A DNA stretch of 64,000 nucleotides from Hermatobates lingyangjiaoensis (lineage: Eukaryota > Arthropoda > Insecta > Hemiptera > Hermatobatidae), in NCBI GenBank assembly GCA_026182355.1, contig JAPFBL010000036.1:1-64000 (forward strand), given 5' to 3'. The notes beneath the pieces were generated by a model. The model saw only the letters and a list, made by a program, of their open reading frames with translations. It was not told the origin of the DNA and did no database searches. The position numbers and the translations under genes are program-made. Position 1 is the first letter of the stretch; every line of letters starts with the position of its first letter. This document shows, one piece after another, positions 23,690 through 33,955 of this stretch.

Positions 23690-24870
23690 TGGACAGAAGC
23701 TGAATTGATCACGTATGAAATATCGTTGTTGTTAAGAAATATTATCAAATCTTCTTTAATTAAATTTAAACTTATTCAACTTAAACTCAGTATTAACGAC
23801 AGTAATACTCTTTTCTTCCAGGGTTGATAGCTAGTAGATGATTTTTACTTATTTTTTACGAACTCCTTTGTTTACCCTGTCTTGCCTTACCCAGTCTTTT
23901 ATTCTCATTATTGGCACTTTAAGGTATTTAAAGTACCTGTCTTTCCTCTCTTATCTCACAACACCGCCCCAATTGACCCATATGATTTTTTCCTAGTATG
24001 ACTGAAACTCTTGTAAAGACGACTTGTATTGACTGAATGATCTTAAACAGATTTCTAAATTACTTACAGTGGTTTAGACGTTGATTGTTTTTTGACAAGT
24101 GAAATCTTGTTATAAATATATACACATTTGTGAATTTTTGTTAGAGTCCTTCCTTGAGGCATAGCATACATAATTGAAAATAACATTAAACATAAATGAT
24201 ACCTAATTCAATATTCAGTATATTTAGTATTACAGTATATTACAGTAGTTAGTTGATACAATATATTCTATAATTGACATGTTTTAAAAAATGTCTTTCG
24301 ACTGCCGCGTCATCAGGTAAAAAGGAGTGAATAGCTCTGCAGACTTCAACGAAGTCGTTACTTGTCTTCAGAGCAAATCACATCTTTCTACATGATAACG
24401 AGTTTATGGAAATATATTGAGTTTTTGTGTTATATAACTCAAAATAACTCAATAACTCATTTATAAACTCATGTTTTTATTTATAAATAAATAAAATGTG
24501 TGTCATTCTATTTATTTCTTTTATTTATTTTATCCAATCGTTTTGTTTAGCCGTATATATCCAGCAAAATCGCAATAAATAAATACGTCTTGCAATCAAT
24601 GAAGTTCAAACCACAATAGAAAAAGAAAAACAATAGAAATAAATGCTTTGACTTTCACCCTTTTAAAATACCACTCTTCCCTCCCACTCTTCTCAACCCC
24701 TCACCAGATGTTTTCTGCATCTAGTGTTTCAGTTGGGTTTTTGAATCTGACGAAGACCGCTTGTTACGGTTGAAAGATCTTAGTCTTATTTTCCCATTTC
24801 ATATTGTGGTTTGATCATTGATTGTTATTTCAAGTGTTTAAGTGAAATCTTTATATATATATATATATAT
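23690..24870 (+). pseudogene. PLE 3' end: C-terminal tail, 3' UTR and terminal repeat
   Basis: 23700-23850 carries the C-terminal tail text (GTTGTTAAGAAATATTATC, then a damaged LDS...RAIA region and GGTTGATAGCTAG), matching the PLEs at 38.98 and 45.9 kb. 24650-24840 is the AGATCT-family 3' UTR with a ribozyme block. Between them, 24300-24650 is a different terminal repeat containing a weak ribozyme-like block at 24290-24316 (-) and a piece of the 4565-type repeat, so the locus is a nest of insertions. No intact frame. Confidence 0.55.
24743..24785 (+). ncRNA. Hammerhead-like motif (AGATCT family)
   Basis: CTGACGA (24747-24753), extra A, stem II GACCG/CGGTT around CTTGTTA, GAA, AGATCT (24775-24780), T24781, AGTC. 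The 5' side of stem I reads GAAT instead of GACT, so stem I is weakened. Confidence 0.5.
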
Positions 24871-24874
24871 ACTT
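24846..24874. repeat. (TA)n tract between ribozyme and ORF fragment
   Basis: Read on the minus strand, this tract continues the PLE reading frame as alternating Tyr-Ile codons after LLPIYTS. Confidence 0.9.
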
Positions 24875-25150
24875 GTATAAATAGGGAGCAGACCTTCTTT
24901 TATACAAATTGTGTTAAACTGAATTGCCTTAATCAAACGTACTATTCTCTTAAGCAGTTTTTCATATTTTCTAGCTAAATTTTTTCTGATATAATTCACC
25001 AGCTGAATCAAGGCGAATTGAAATTAGCTAATTTGTTGATATAATTCACCAGCTGAAGCAAGACGATTGAAATTAGCTAGAAAATATGAAAAAATGCTTA
25101 AAAGAAAGGTATGTTTGATTAAGGCAATTCAGTTTAACACAATATTTATA
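24875..25150. pseudogene. Two inverted N-terminal PLE ORF fragments
   Basis: On the minus strand, 24920-24875 reads FNTICIKEGLLPIYTSIY, running into the (TA)n tract. On the plus strand, 25075-25140 reads ARKYEKMLKRKVCLIKAIQF. The two arms (about 24905-24980 and 25072-25150) are inverted copies. The centre holds a direct duplication of about 42 bp beginning TGATATAATTCACCAGCTGA at 24989 and 25039. It belongs to the same N-terminal region as 19483-19788. Confidence 0.55.
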
Positions 25151-25302
25151 TTTATATACATATGTATATATGTAAAAAAATTTTTTTTTTCTTGATCTCG
25201 TCTCTCTAGTTCCATTTTTATTTTTCTCCTTTGTGGCAGCACTGCTTTAGCTCTCACCCAGTGAGTTCTTTGGTTGACTGTCGTCCCTCCGTCAATTCAC
25301 TA
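25151..25302. other. PLE terminal region before the 25303 motif
   Basis: TTGGTTGACTGTCGTCCCTC (25270) resembles text before the ribozyme-like block at 47020 on the other strand. No gene. Confidence 0.35.
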
Positions 25303-25340
25303 CTTCTCCTGAGGACAAGGTCAAGATATTGAAAATTGAG
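25303..25340 (+). ncRNA. Decayed hammerhead-like motif (AATT family)
   Basis: CTGAGGA (25309-25315), no convincing stem II, GAA, AATT, G in the position where A, C or U is required. Probably inactive. Confidence 0.3.
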
Positions 25341-25418
25341 TTTTTGTTATGTTTTTGTATATGTGTCACAGTTTATTTTAAGTGTAATCTGTCCTGCCGG
25401 ACCGTTTCCATTTATCAT

Positions 25419-25420
<2 letters not shown>

Positions 25421-25451
<31 letters not shown>
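25421..25451. repeat. (TA)n microsatellite
   Basis: Pure TA run between the 25303 motif and the large inverted repeat. Confidence 0.95.
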
Positions 25452-25453
<2 letters not shown>

Positions 25454-25520
25454 AAAAAGACGAGCCAATCCCTGTTACGTATTACTTTGGGTACTTCTTA
25501 TTGGTTGTGGGTGTTTTTCG

Positions 25521-25910
25521 TTAAACACGTTTCTCCTTAGCACACTCCGTCTGCTCGGCCGCCTCAGCCTTCACTCCAGGAGAGGGCTCGCAGTCCCTAC
25601 TTAATTTTCCAATAGAGTTGGATGAAGGTCTTGGCGTCCTTGCTTGGAAGTGTACCTCGTCGAACTCGGTGTTTACTATGGGCTTAGTGGATTTCATTAG
25701 ATACTGGTTGTTGGTGTTTTCTGTAGATTCTATTGTTATGGGTGTTTGTAGAACCTTTCCCCGTCGGTTTCCTAACACGCTTGGCCGCATCCGCCGTCCT
25801 TCCTGGAGAGGGCTCGCAGTCCCTACTTTAATTTCACAGAGGGCAGGAATGGCATAGGCGTCCTCACGCAGAAGAGTTCCTCTTGAGAATCTGGTCTGGG
25901 CTATGGGCAT
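25521..25910 (-). CDS. 129-codon ORF of unknown function in an inverted-repeat element
   Basis: Open from an ATG at 25910 to a stop at 25521. The first ~40 residues (MPIAQTRFSRGTLLRED...) lie in the spacer; the rest, containing RRMRPSVLGNRRGK and a polar Pro/Ser/Glu-rich tail, lies in the left arm. No catalytic motif, membrane segment or signal peptide is apparent; the charge pattern and low hydrophobicity suggest a disordered, possibly nucleic-acid-binding protein. A ribozyme-like block sits about 95 bp upstream on the same strand, so this is more likely the start of a retroelement ORF than a host gene. The family is not recognised. Confidence 0.4.
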   Translation of the reverse strand: MPIAQTRFSRGTLLREDAYAIPALCEIKVGTASPLQEGRRMRPSVLGNRRGKVLQTPITIESTENTNNQYLMKSTKPIVNTEFDEVHFQARTPRPSSNSIGKLSRDCEPSPGVKAEAAEQTECAKEKRV

Positions 25911-26002
25911 TATGGGTTGAAGTTTGAGTTGTCTGGCGTTTGTCGTTAGAGCCTTTACTGCAGTGTTTTCTTGAAGAATGCCTGGCGCCTTCTCGTGTCG
26001 TT

Positions 26003-26036
26003 GCGACCGGTTTCGACCGTTCCTCGGTCATTCTCA
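26003..26036 (-). ncRNA. Hammerhead-like motif (ACCGGT family)
   Basis: Minus strand: TTGAGAA (core with two changes), extra T, stem II GACCG/CGGTC around AGGAA (5 perfect pairs), GAA, palindrome ACCGGT, U-H position C, GCAA. It lies upstream of the 129-codon ORF in the same orientation. Confidence 0.4.
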
Positions 26037-26099
26037 AGCTGGTGGGTGTAGTTCCTGGCTGGATTGTGCGTTATTATATGTTGAATGCCAGATTAGATA

Positions 26100-26399
26100 T
26101 TGAAAAAGACGAGCCAGGAAGGACGGCGGATGCGGCCAAGCGTGTTAGGAAACCGACGGGGAAAGGTTCTACAAACACCCACAACAATAGAATCTACAGA
26201 AAACACCAACAACCAGTATCTAATGAAATCCACTAAGCCCATAGTAAACACCGAGTTCGACGAGGTACACTTCCAAGCCAGGACACCAAGACCTTCATCC
26301 AACTCTATTGGAAAATTAAGTAGGGACTGCGAGCCCTCTCCTGGAGTGAAGGCTGAGGCGGCCGAGCAGACGGAGTGTGCTAAGGAGAAACGTGTTTAA
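26100..26399 (+). CDS. Mirror copy of the unknown ORF (right arm), 5'-truncated
   Basis: The plus-strand frame ending in KEKRV then stop at 26399 is nearly identical to the last ~88 codons of the minus-strand ORF at 25910-25521, with one Ile/Thr difference (TPITIES versus TPTTIES). The sequence before it (DIEKDEP...) comes from the repeat end rather than from the original N-terminus. It is therefore a truncated duplicate. Confidence 0.4.
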   Translation: MKKTSQEGRRMRPSVLGNRRGKVLQTPTTIESTENTNNQYLMKSTKPIVNTEFDEVHFQARTPRPSSNSIGKLSRDCEPSPGVKAEAAEQTECAKEKRV

Positions 26400-26499
26400 C
26401 GAAAAAACACCCACAACCAATAAAAAGTACCCAAAGTAATACGTAACAGGGATTGGCTCGTCTTTTTCAATATCTAATCTGGCATTCAATATATATATA

Positions 26500-27060
26500 A
26501 GTTCTCACTTGGTTCCTAGTGTCATGCTCATAAGTGTTATTAACCAGAATACCATTAATTTATCCTATATAGTTTTGTAAGTTTGTAATTTAATTGCTAG
26601 TTTCTTTATAGAGGATTGGTACTTTACTATACATTCTGAAGTCTGAGGTTTGAAATCAACTGTTGTCCCTTCCCTGAAGTATGAATGCTAAAAACTGTAT
26701 CATGCAACCTTCCAATTAATCTTGTTAGTGCTTGTTTATAATTAATTGCGAACTTTAGTAATTCTAATTAAGTAAGTAGGTTTATGTTAATTAAATATTT
26801 AGTTACACCCTGAGGATATTTTGATAGGACCAACGAGTTGGTTCTTATTTGTTTTTTCAGTCATTATTGATTAAATGGATTCATTGGTAAATCTTTGTAT
26901 ATGTTACTAGACTTGGTACCTGATAAATGGAAAGTATTATTAAAAATGCTGGAAAAGCTATCCAACAAAAAGAGTAAGAAGAGAAATAAGTATACAATTT
27001 AATGGTATATATGAGTATATATATAAACTATATTGACACAAAGAACACTCAGGAATGAAA
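26500..27060. other. AT-rich stretch, nothing recognised
   Basis: No gene or repeat copy seen. Confidence 0.4.
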
Positions 27061-27070
27061 CAGAAAACCA

Positions 27071-27107
27071 CTACTATATTTCGATGTTCTCGTCATCAGG
27101 AAGATAG
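27071..27107 (-). ncRNA. Hammerhead-like motif (ATAT family)
   Basis: Minus strand: CTGATGA (27099-27093), extra C, short stem II GA/TC, GAA, palindrome ATAT, A, GTAG. CTAT (27107-27104) can pair with GTAG but not immediately next to the core. It belongs to a PLE end that lies about 600 bp upstream of the kinase exon. Confidence 0.45.
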
Positions 27108-27713
27108 AAACGAGTCGCTCCGCAGGCAGACAACGACTCGTGGAATCGTTTCATTTAATTGAATATATATAGTGGAATAGTAGAATCATAGCCTTAAATT
27201 TTCTAATCACAAATTATAATGCCATATTAAAAAATATTTTTTTTTTAGTGAATAGCTGTAAAAGTAAATTAATAAATTTGGCGTAGTTGAAATCAAAATA
27301 TTATTAGTTGTGAATGTATGATAATTTTTTACCAAAACTTGGTATTAAATGTGTAGTCAAATTAATTATATGAAGTAAAATAGTTTTGAATGCCAGATTG
27401 TTTGAAGGAAACATCTTTTTACCATCCAAAATTAGTATGAGTGAATTTTAAAACAGGATATATCATGTGACTAGTTAACAGTAACTGTTGCAACAAATTT
27501 AAATGATTCAATATGATAATTATTTTTCTCTGAGTTATAAAATTATTTAAGTCAATAAAATTAAAGAAATGATCAGATGAGTCTAATTTCGGGTCGTGGA
27601 GAGTTTGAACTAAGAGCTGGACGTGAGAGAGAACGTTACTTTTGAATAATTTGAAAGATAGGGGGGGATATCGACTGAGGGGAAGCGCGTGCGCCGGCTG
27701 GAGGCGGCAGACG
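27108..27713 (+). other. Upstream flank and probable 5' UTR of the kinase exon
   Basis: AT-rich up to about 27590, then rising in GC content from 27660 (GGGGGGGATATC) into the exon. No TATA box or initiator can be called with confidence. There is no ATG in the kinase frame just upstream of 27714; the frame before it opens on a TTG at 27642. Confidence 0.35.
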
Positions 27714-28112
27714 ATGAGCGGCGGTCGGTGGTGGTGGTTGCTTGGCCTGGGGGCGGCCGCGCTGTGGCAGCTCTGGCCTGCCGGTCCCCGGCCCACCCCC
27801 GAGTCTGACCCCTGGAGCAGCGCCCTGGCCGAAGCCCGTCGCTTGCGCCCTCCTGCTGCCCCTAACTGCTCAGCACTCGCCGCTGTCCAAGGCCTGCAGT
27901 TCTTAGCCTCCGGCTGGACAAAGTCTGTGTACAAGGCCTCGTTCCGGGGTCGGCCTGTCGCTCTGAAGACGGTCAACTTGAATGGGCGTGACATGAGGTC
28001 CTGCTTGGCCGAGCCGGACAGCTCCATGGGAGCTTGCTACAGGCGAACAGCATCTAAACTCCTCACGGAGTTCGTCCTTCTATCTCGACTCAACCACTCT
28101 AACGTAATCCAG
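27714..28112 (+). CDS. PKDCC-like: First coding exon of a PKDCC/VLK-like secreted protein kinase
   Basis: 133 codons, partial. Residues 6-21 (WWWLLGLGAAALWQLW) form a signal peptide or signal anchor, followed by a Pro-rich linker. From N51 the sequence follows vertebrate lonesome kinase (PKDCC): NCSALAAVQG, the glycine-loop region FLASGWTKSVYKASF (63-77), VALK with the ATP-binding lysine at K85, the Cys pair C97/C108, and the C-helix KLLTEF with its Glu at 119, ending NHSNVIQ. N-glycosylation sequons occur at N51 and N127. Family members act in the secretory pathway or outside the cell and phosphorylate secreted proteins on tyrosine. I chose ATG 27714 because it has A at -3, is the first in-frame ATG and directly precedes the hydrophobic segment. 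The remaining exons are not in view. Confidence 0.85.
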
Positions 28113-28118
28113 GTCAGT
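28110..28118 (+). other. 5' splice site after kinase exon 1
   Basis: CAG|GTCAGT: exon ends at 28112 in phase 0 after the codons for NVIQ, the point where homology to PKDCC stops. Reading through the donor adds only eight unrelated residues before a stop. Confidence 0.8.
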
Positions 28119-30935
28119 CCTTTCTACTACCTTTCTTAGCAGTTATATGATGACATCGTCCTATTGCCATCGTCATTATTTTGCATTAAAAAACTGACAC
28201 TTCATTCAAGCAAATTTCAGTGTATATATTGTGTTTATATTTATTTCTGCTCTGAATAATTGTTTTCAATCGTAGTAATAATTATATGGATTATTATTAT
28301 ATGATTATATAATCTGTTATAATATATTTCAATATTATTCTGTGTGATACAGTTTACATTATTTTTAATTATAATGCTTAAATTATTTATAATATTATTA
28401 GAGTTACACAATTTCTCCATAAATTTATAAACAGCAATATACAATTTTAAACACTTGCTAGGATTTCTTGAGCACTGGACCGTTACTATTTCACTAGTAA
28501 ACCTTAGTCACACATTAGAAATTCATGTTAAACTTAATGTTTCAATTTCACGTACTAGCGGTGAAACTCTTTAATTATGCATCATGAACAACACAAATAT
28601 CGCTAATTTATTTACCACATGAACAGAACCACTACAGGTAATGTATATATTTCTTTATATTTTATCTAAACAACATTTCTGTTAATATATAATAAAATCA
28701 TGACCTTATCATTTATTGCTTTATTATATATACTAATGTTTCAATACAATATGATTCATAGATACTGCATATGATCCACAATACAACAAAAAGTAATCCC
28801 AACTGTCTCAGTGCCGTAATAGTAGTTGTTTAGTAATAGGTAATGTCTGGATACCTTAAATCTTAACTGTATTTTTTAAATTATATTAATTTTGAGTCCA
28901 AAGAGTATAAATTATGAATGGATCATTCACTTTCAGAAATGTTATCGGATATATTTTTTAAAAAAAAAACATAAAAGTTGTGTATGCTCTTACTTTAAAA
29001 CTGTATTTCAATGCTCTTCACTGTAGTAGACATTATGAAAGTGCTTTCCCTAATAATACTAGTAGCACAAAAATGACAGAAGTATGAAAGATATCTAGTT
29101 AGAGGTAGATTAAATAGTATTATAAATTTAATGGTTTTATAGGAAAGAGAAAATGTAAACACCATTTCACGAAACACATAAATCGAACTCCAGCTGACAT
29201 ATTTATATACAAATGGTTTACTAATCACCATAACAAGCCTTTGAATACTCGAATAATAAATAAATAGCTCTAAAACTGAAACTGAATGACACAAATAGAT
29301 AATTATTAGCACTAAAGTAGGAGGTCAGAACAGGTCATAGAGCATTGAAGTCATAATACACAAAATACTGAAGAGGAGAAATATTATATGACAAAAAATC
29401 AACAAAGCATCAGTTATAATGGAATATATGTGAAATAATGCTTATGATAAACTAGTTATAGAATAATAATTTACTGAAACAGAAGAATTTAAGAAATAAG
29501 TTTAAAAGGGAACAAAAAAAAAACAATTAATTGTCAAGATAACGAAAAATAAAACCCATATATATAATGAATTCATGGTAAATAGACTGAATGTGATTAG
29601 TGAAGGCAAACATAATACAGAAGAGACAGAATTCTGAAATAAAGATTGAGAGAATACATTAACGACTATATAAAGATTTGGAAAGAATTAAAGAGCTAAT
29701 ATTACAACTAAATACGGATTTAGTGTTTACTGGTATTACGGTAAAGTATTACGGTTTAGTGAAATACTTTTAGTGCCTTAGTGAAAAAATAATTGGAAAT
29801 ATATTGGTTATTAATATAAATATTAGCTTGGCACATATTAAACATGGAAACTGAATTTTTCTTAGATTTGGAATATAAATTAACTGCCAGATATTGGATT
29901 TGATACTGAAGAGAGACTAATGAAGAGAAAGAAAATAATGAGGGATTTGATTAAGAAAATATTAAAGAAGGAATAGTAGTAAGATAATATGGAAGAAATG
30001 ATAAGATTTGCATACCAGTTACTAGTTAGTTTTATAGGCAGGTAACAAATGACACATGGGGTGTTTGCTCTTGAAGAAGCAGTATCCAGTAGCGGTTAGC
30101 ATCACGCGCAGACATGAGGTAAGAACTATTCAAACTTTTATAACTTTCCTTATGGTGAGATGGTCAACACGAAATCATATCAACACTCAAGTGAGCCCTA
30201 ACATCCTGGAATTTGTAATAGTCAAACAATTAAAACAACTATTATAAGATATTTCTTTATTATTAAGTACATCTTACTCAATTAAACAAAAATAAATACC
30301 TTTGATCGGTAATACAGTTAATACTATTAACTCAAAGTAATTGAATATTTAACAGCTCTTCTCAATGCAATAGGTATTGCAGACTTCTTTCAGTCGGTAT
30401 AGTTTCAAACATCTTATCAGACATTAACTAAGGATAATAAACTAATAAAAATAAACACAATACAAACAAAGAGTAATAAAAACAAAAATAACCATCTACT
30501 TAGAAATGCGAAGGTCGTTATTAGTCATGGGAAGTCTAAGTGGGAATATTATCTTAAGTACACGTTCAATTAACAATAATTGTCTCAGTTTCACCTAAAT
30601 GAAGTGCCTTCCAGTTTCATAAATTACGCTGCAATTATTCATAACTGTGTCTCTAGTCTGTCAGGGTATATAGACCATCAAGACCCATTTTATACTGGGA
30701 ATCATATCTATTCAGTCTTTCTTTTTATTAGAATAAAAGATAGATATATTGCACGCTCAATATATAACGGATGTAATTATTTGTATACGGGAGTGGGATA
30801 GTGTATGTATGTATGTGTGCACGAGGACATACGTAGTAAGATAATATATAGTCAGACAGGGATAGCAACGGAAAGAAATAATATGACAACAAAGAAAGGA
30901 GTAAGTGTTTCAGTGTGAACTAGTAAGAGTGAGTG
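28113..30935 (+). other. Start of kinase intron 1, AT-rich
   Basis: I looked for an acceptor followed by the next PKDCC segment (LYGYC-like) and found none here or further right, so the intron probably runs out of the window. Short ORFs at 28995-29312 (-), 30056-30247 (+) and 30580-30801 (+) have no motif. Nothing else recognised. Confidence 0.4.
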
Positions 30936-31925
30936 ATGTGTCACAAATGTTAGGGTGTGATGAGAAGCGGTAAGAAGGAAGACATGGGTGACAACGGGTC
31001 AAAAATATAAGGGTGTGAGTAAAAAGTAAAAGTGTGTGAACAGGGAGGAAGGAAGACATGAGAGTGAACTACTTGTTCACTAAAAGTGAAGAGTGTGAGT
31101 GAGAAATGGTAATAAGGAAGACATGAGTGACTACGGGTCAGAATGTGTAAGTGTGAGTAAAAAGTAAGTAAGTGTGTGAACAGGTAAGAAGGAAGAAACG
31201 AGTAACTACGGGTCAAATGTGAAGAGTGTGAGTGAGAAATGGTAATAAGGAAGACATGAGTGACTACGGGTCAGAATGTGTAAGTGTGAGTAAAAAGTAA
31301 GTGTGTGAACAGGTAAGAAGGAAGAAACGAGTAACTACGGGTCAAATGTGAAGAGTGTGAGTGAGAAATGGTAATAAGGAAGACATGAGTGACTACGGAT
31401 CAGAATGTGTAAGTGTGAGTAAAAAGTAAGTGTGTGAACAGGTAAGAAGGAAGAAAGTGTATGTGTGAGAGTGAGAAATGGTAAGAAGGAAGACAACGAG
31501 TAACTACGGTCAAACGTATAAGGGTGTAAATGAGAAACGGTAAGAAGGAAGAAGAAGTAAGAGTGACTACGGGTCAGAATGTGTAAATGTGTGAGTAAAA
31601 AGTGAGTGTGTGAACAGGTAAGAAGGAAGACAACGATTGATTACGGTCAGAAAATGTAGGTGCGTTAGTGTGAAATGGTAAGAAGAGAGACAGCGAGTGA
31701 TTACGGGTCAGAAAAGTATGTAGGGAGAGAAACGGAGAGAAATAAAATGAGAACGAAAAAAGATTGTGTCAGTGTGAACTAGTGAGAGTAAGTGATGGGT
31801 CAAAGGTGTAAATGTGTCAGTGAGAAATGGTAAGAAAGATTACATGAGTGACTACGGTCAGGAAAGAAGGTAGCGAGTGACTACTGTTCACAAAGTGTAA
31901 GTGTGTGATGTGTTTAGGAAGATCA
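30936..31925. repeat. Tandem array, ~60-70-bp monomers in a ~130-bp higher-order unit
   Basis: Monomers share GGTAAGAAGGAAGA, GTGACTACGGGTCA and AGTGTGAGT. In the centre, A-type (ending AGTGTGTGAACA) and B-type (ending AGTGTGAGTGAGAAAT) monomers alternate; AATAAGGAAG recurs at 31111, 31244 and 31373, periods of 133 and 129 bp. The 4-bp difference is one extra GTAA unit. The outer monomers are more diverged. The entering text (CAGTGTGAACTAGTAAGAG near 30911) recurs at about 31769, hinting at a still larger period. Confidence 0.9.
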
Positions 31926-33227
31926 TAGCGGGGGCATTAATGTGTTAATGTGTCTATGCCGACCAGACATATTCCCTTTCGTTTACTCCCCTATCACTCT
32001 TCTCTCGCTCTCCCTGGGTTTTTTATCACTCTCACCCTTTTTTTCTTTCACCTTTCTTACTAGAACTGTGTTAGTTATGAATATATACATTTGTTAGTTA
32101 CGAACAAAGCTGGATATCTAGAAAGAAAGGAACCAAAATTCAGCAATAAATCTACATAATTAAAAAATTGGATTACTACCTACAGATACAGTATTTTATG
32201 ATTAGCACAACATTTTACAAACAGAAATTATGAAGACACTTTTTAAAATTTAGTGTCATTCCCGCATTTATTTACTAGGTCAAATAGCTGGAATTAAACC
32301 ACCTAAACGTTTACAGAAGTTTTAAAACGAACAATGTAAGGCGATAATCACGTTGTGGAACAACAAACTTAATGTAGTTATTGTACAATATTGTATGGTA
32401 ACAGATCATGAATGTTGTTGAAGATGGGTCAATCAGGCGAGAAATCCTGTATCTGGATCAATATTTAGTATCTAAAGTGACATATAATATCGTTAAGAAT
32501 ATCATTGAGGATAAGTTAACAAGTTTACTACTAAAAGGAATATACACATATAATGCATATTTTTGTGACAGTTAATGTATTTTTGCTTTTTGTTCCTAAA
32601 AACACCGCAGACTTTTAAGAACTTAACGGACTTTTAAATAAATATCATAGTTATTTAATTGTAACAATTTTGATATCAATTTTTGTTGATTCAAAAATTA
32701 TTTGATAATTTAAATTAAATAATTAAGTTGTAAAAAATTATTAGAATCAACATGTAATTGATTCCATATATATAATTGAGGTAATTAAAATCAGTAGGCA
32801 AAAATCGAGAGTTACGTTGCAAGAATATGGACTCTGTTTAAATAACTAATATTTGTATAATAACATTAAACTTTGATTATACTTCTAAATAATGACAGAA
32901 ATGGGTGATGTTCCAGTTATATACTTAATTTCCAAATATTAAAGTTAGGAAGTTAGTACAAACTAAATACACTTCATGATTACAAATCTAACCATTATTA
33001 AGAAAACCACACTTAAACTTAAACGTAAGCTACGGTTTGAAGTTTAATGCTTGCTTTAAATGTCAACATGTATGGAAATTAATGCTTGAAAGACTATATA
33101 CAATTCTTTATTTTTACTAGTTCATTATGGAAATGGGAATTTGGAATGTTAGTCATATTCTAAAAAACAGAAGTATGACATCAATATATTGTATTTTAAA
33201 CATATATGAAATACATTAGCAATAATT
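31926..33227. other. AT-rich stretch, nothing recognised
   Basis: Pyrimidine-rich at 31970-32060, otherwise AT-rich with no frame or motif. Confidence 0.4.
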
Positions 33228-33480
33228 ATGATAAGCCATTCACACACACACACACACACCACTCTCAAATGTTTGTACGGGACAAGGTCGTATGAGGATC
33301 TGTGCTGCTGCTTGCTGATGTCCCGTCTATTCGCTGGTTATTTAGCGGCCGTGGTCATCCGATTAGGTTGTAGCGGTATTCAAATTCTTCTTAAAGGTCG
33401 CTGCACCCAATTAGTTTTGACTATTAGATTTTTGGGGGTCCCTACATGTTTCGGTTGTATTTGACCCTTGATAGGTGGGT
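33228..33480 (+). other. (CA)n tract followed by a GC-richer block
   Basis: After (CA)n at 33241-33260 the sequence becomes less AT-rich (CTGCTGCTTGCTGATGTCCC, TTTAGCGGCCGTGGTCATCC) and has a 78-codon frame to 33464. The translation has no recognisable domain; it may be a fragment of a retroelement 5' region. The LINE relic starts about 500 bp further on. Confidence 0.25.
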
Positions 33481-33955
33481 GACCCTTTTTACCTCCTACG
33501 TTTTGTAGTCAAACAACACAGTGAGCTCAGATGACTTCTAGCAGAAGGAGTGAACACTTCCTAATAGTCATTCTAAAAATATTAAGTCCACCTATAGTCA
33601 ACGTGTGCTCTTAAATAGCTATCCTAACCTTATAGTTACTTGACACTTTCATATCAAGAAACTGAAACAAACTATCCGAGTTAAATAAGATATGTCAATT
33701 GCACACAATGCAATAAAGAAAAGTAATTTAACAACTTCCTTTACGTTAGTGATTCTCAGAAAAGAAAAGATACATGGTAGATAACAATGACATGATATTC
33801 AATAGGGCAATTAATAGTATTGGTGACATTTTCTAACTGATGACAAAATTAAGGAGTGAGATGAGGCATTCAGCATCAAAGGCAATATGTGACATAACTT
33901 TTACAATGCTTTAAAATATGAAGTAAGGAAATTAGAGAACAGAAATGAGAGTAAA
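33481..33955. other. AT-rich stretch, nothing recognised
   Basis: No motif read; might belong to the 5' part of the LINE relic that follows. Confidence 0.3.

Larger units (their letters stand above)
25451..26470. repeat. Large inverted repeat, arms ~356 bp, spacer ~307 bp
   Basis: 25451-25806 and 26114-26470 are near-identical reverse complements, less AT-rich than the surroundings. The right arm has its own inverted ends: TTGAATGCCAGATTAG near 26080 and its complement near 26492. The arms code for the same protein segment on opposite strands. Such a structure suggests a head-to-head duplication of a young element, in line with the other palindromes in the window. Confidence 0.8.

Noticed and set aside
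24290..24316. CTGATGA followed by GCGGCAGTCGAAAGAC on the minus strand as a good ribozyme
   Set aside because: Neither stem II nor a palindromic stem III can be drawn; kept only as part of the nested PLE locus.
27642..27713. Upstream extension of the kinase frame
   Set aside because: The frame opens on TTG, not ATG, and the extension would place 24 polar residues before the hydrophobic signal segment.
27419..28027. 202-codon minus-strand ORF opposite the kinase exon
   Set aside because: It is the complement of a GC-rich coding exon with strong homology on the plus strand; its translation has no domain and its N-terminal part mirrors the kinase codons.
30030..30130. Possible exon with acceptor-like TTTTATAG and donor-like GAG|GTAAGA
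   Set aside because: No frame matches the next PKDCC segment or any known domain; two of three frames contain stops.
30936..31925. CRISPR array
   Set aside because: Monomers are contiguous and diverged with no unique spacers, and the context is eukaryotic; it is a satellite-like tandem array.
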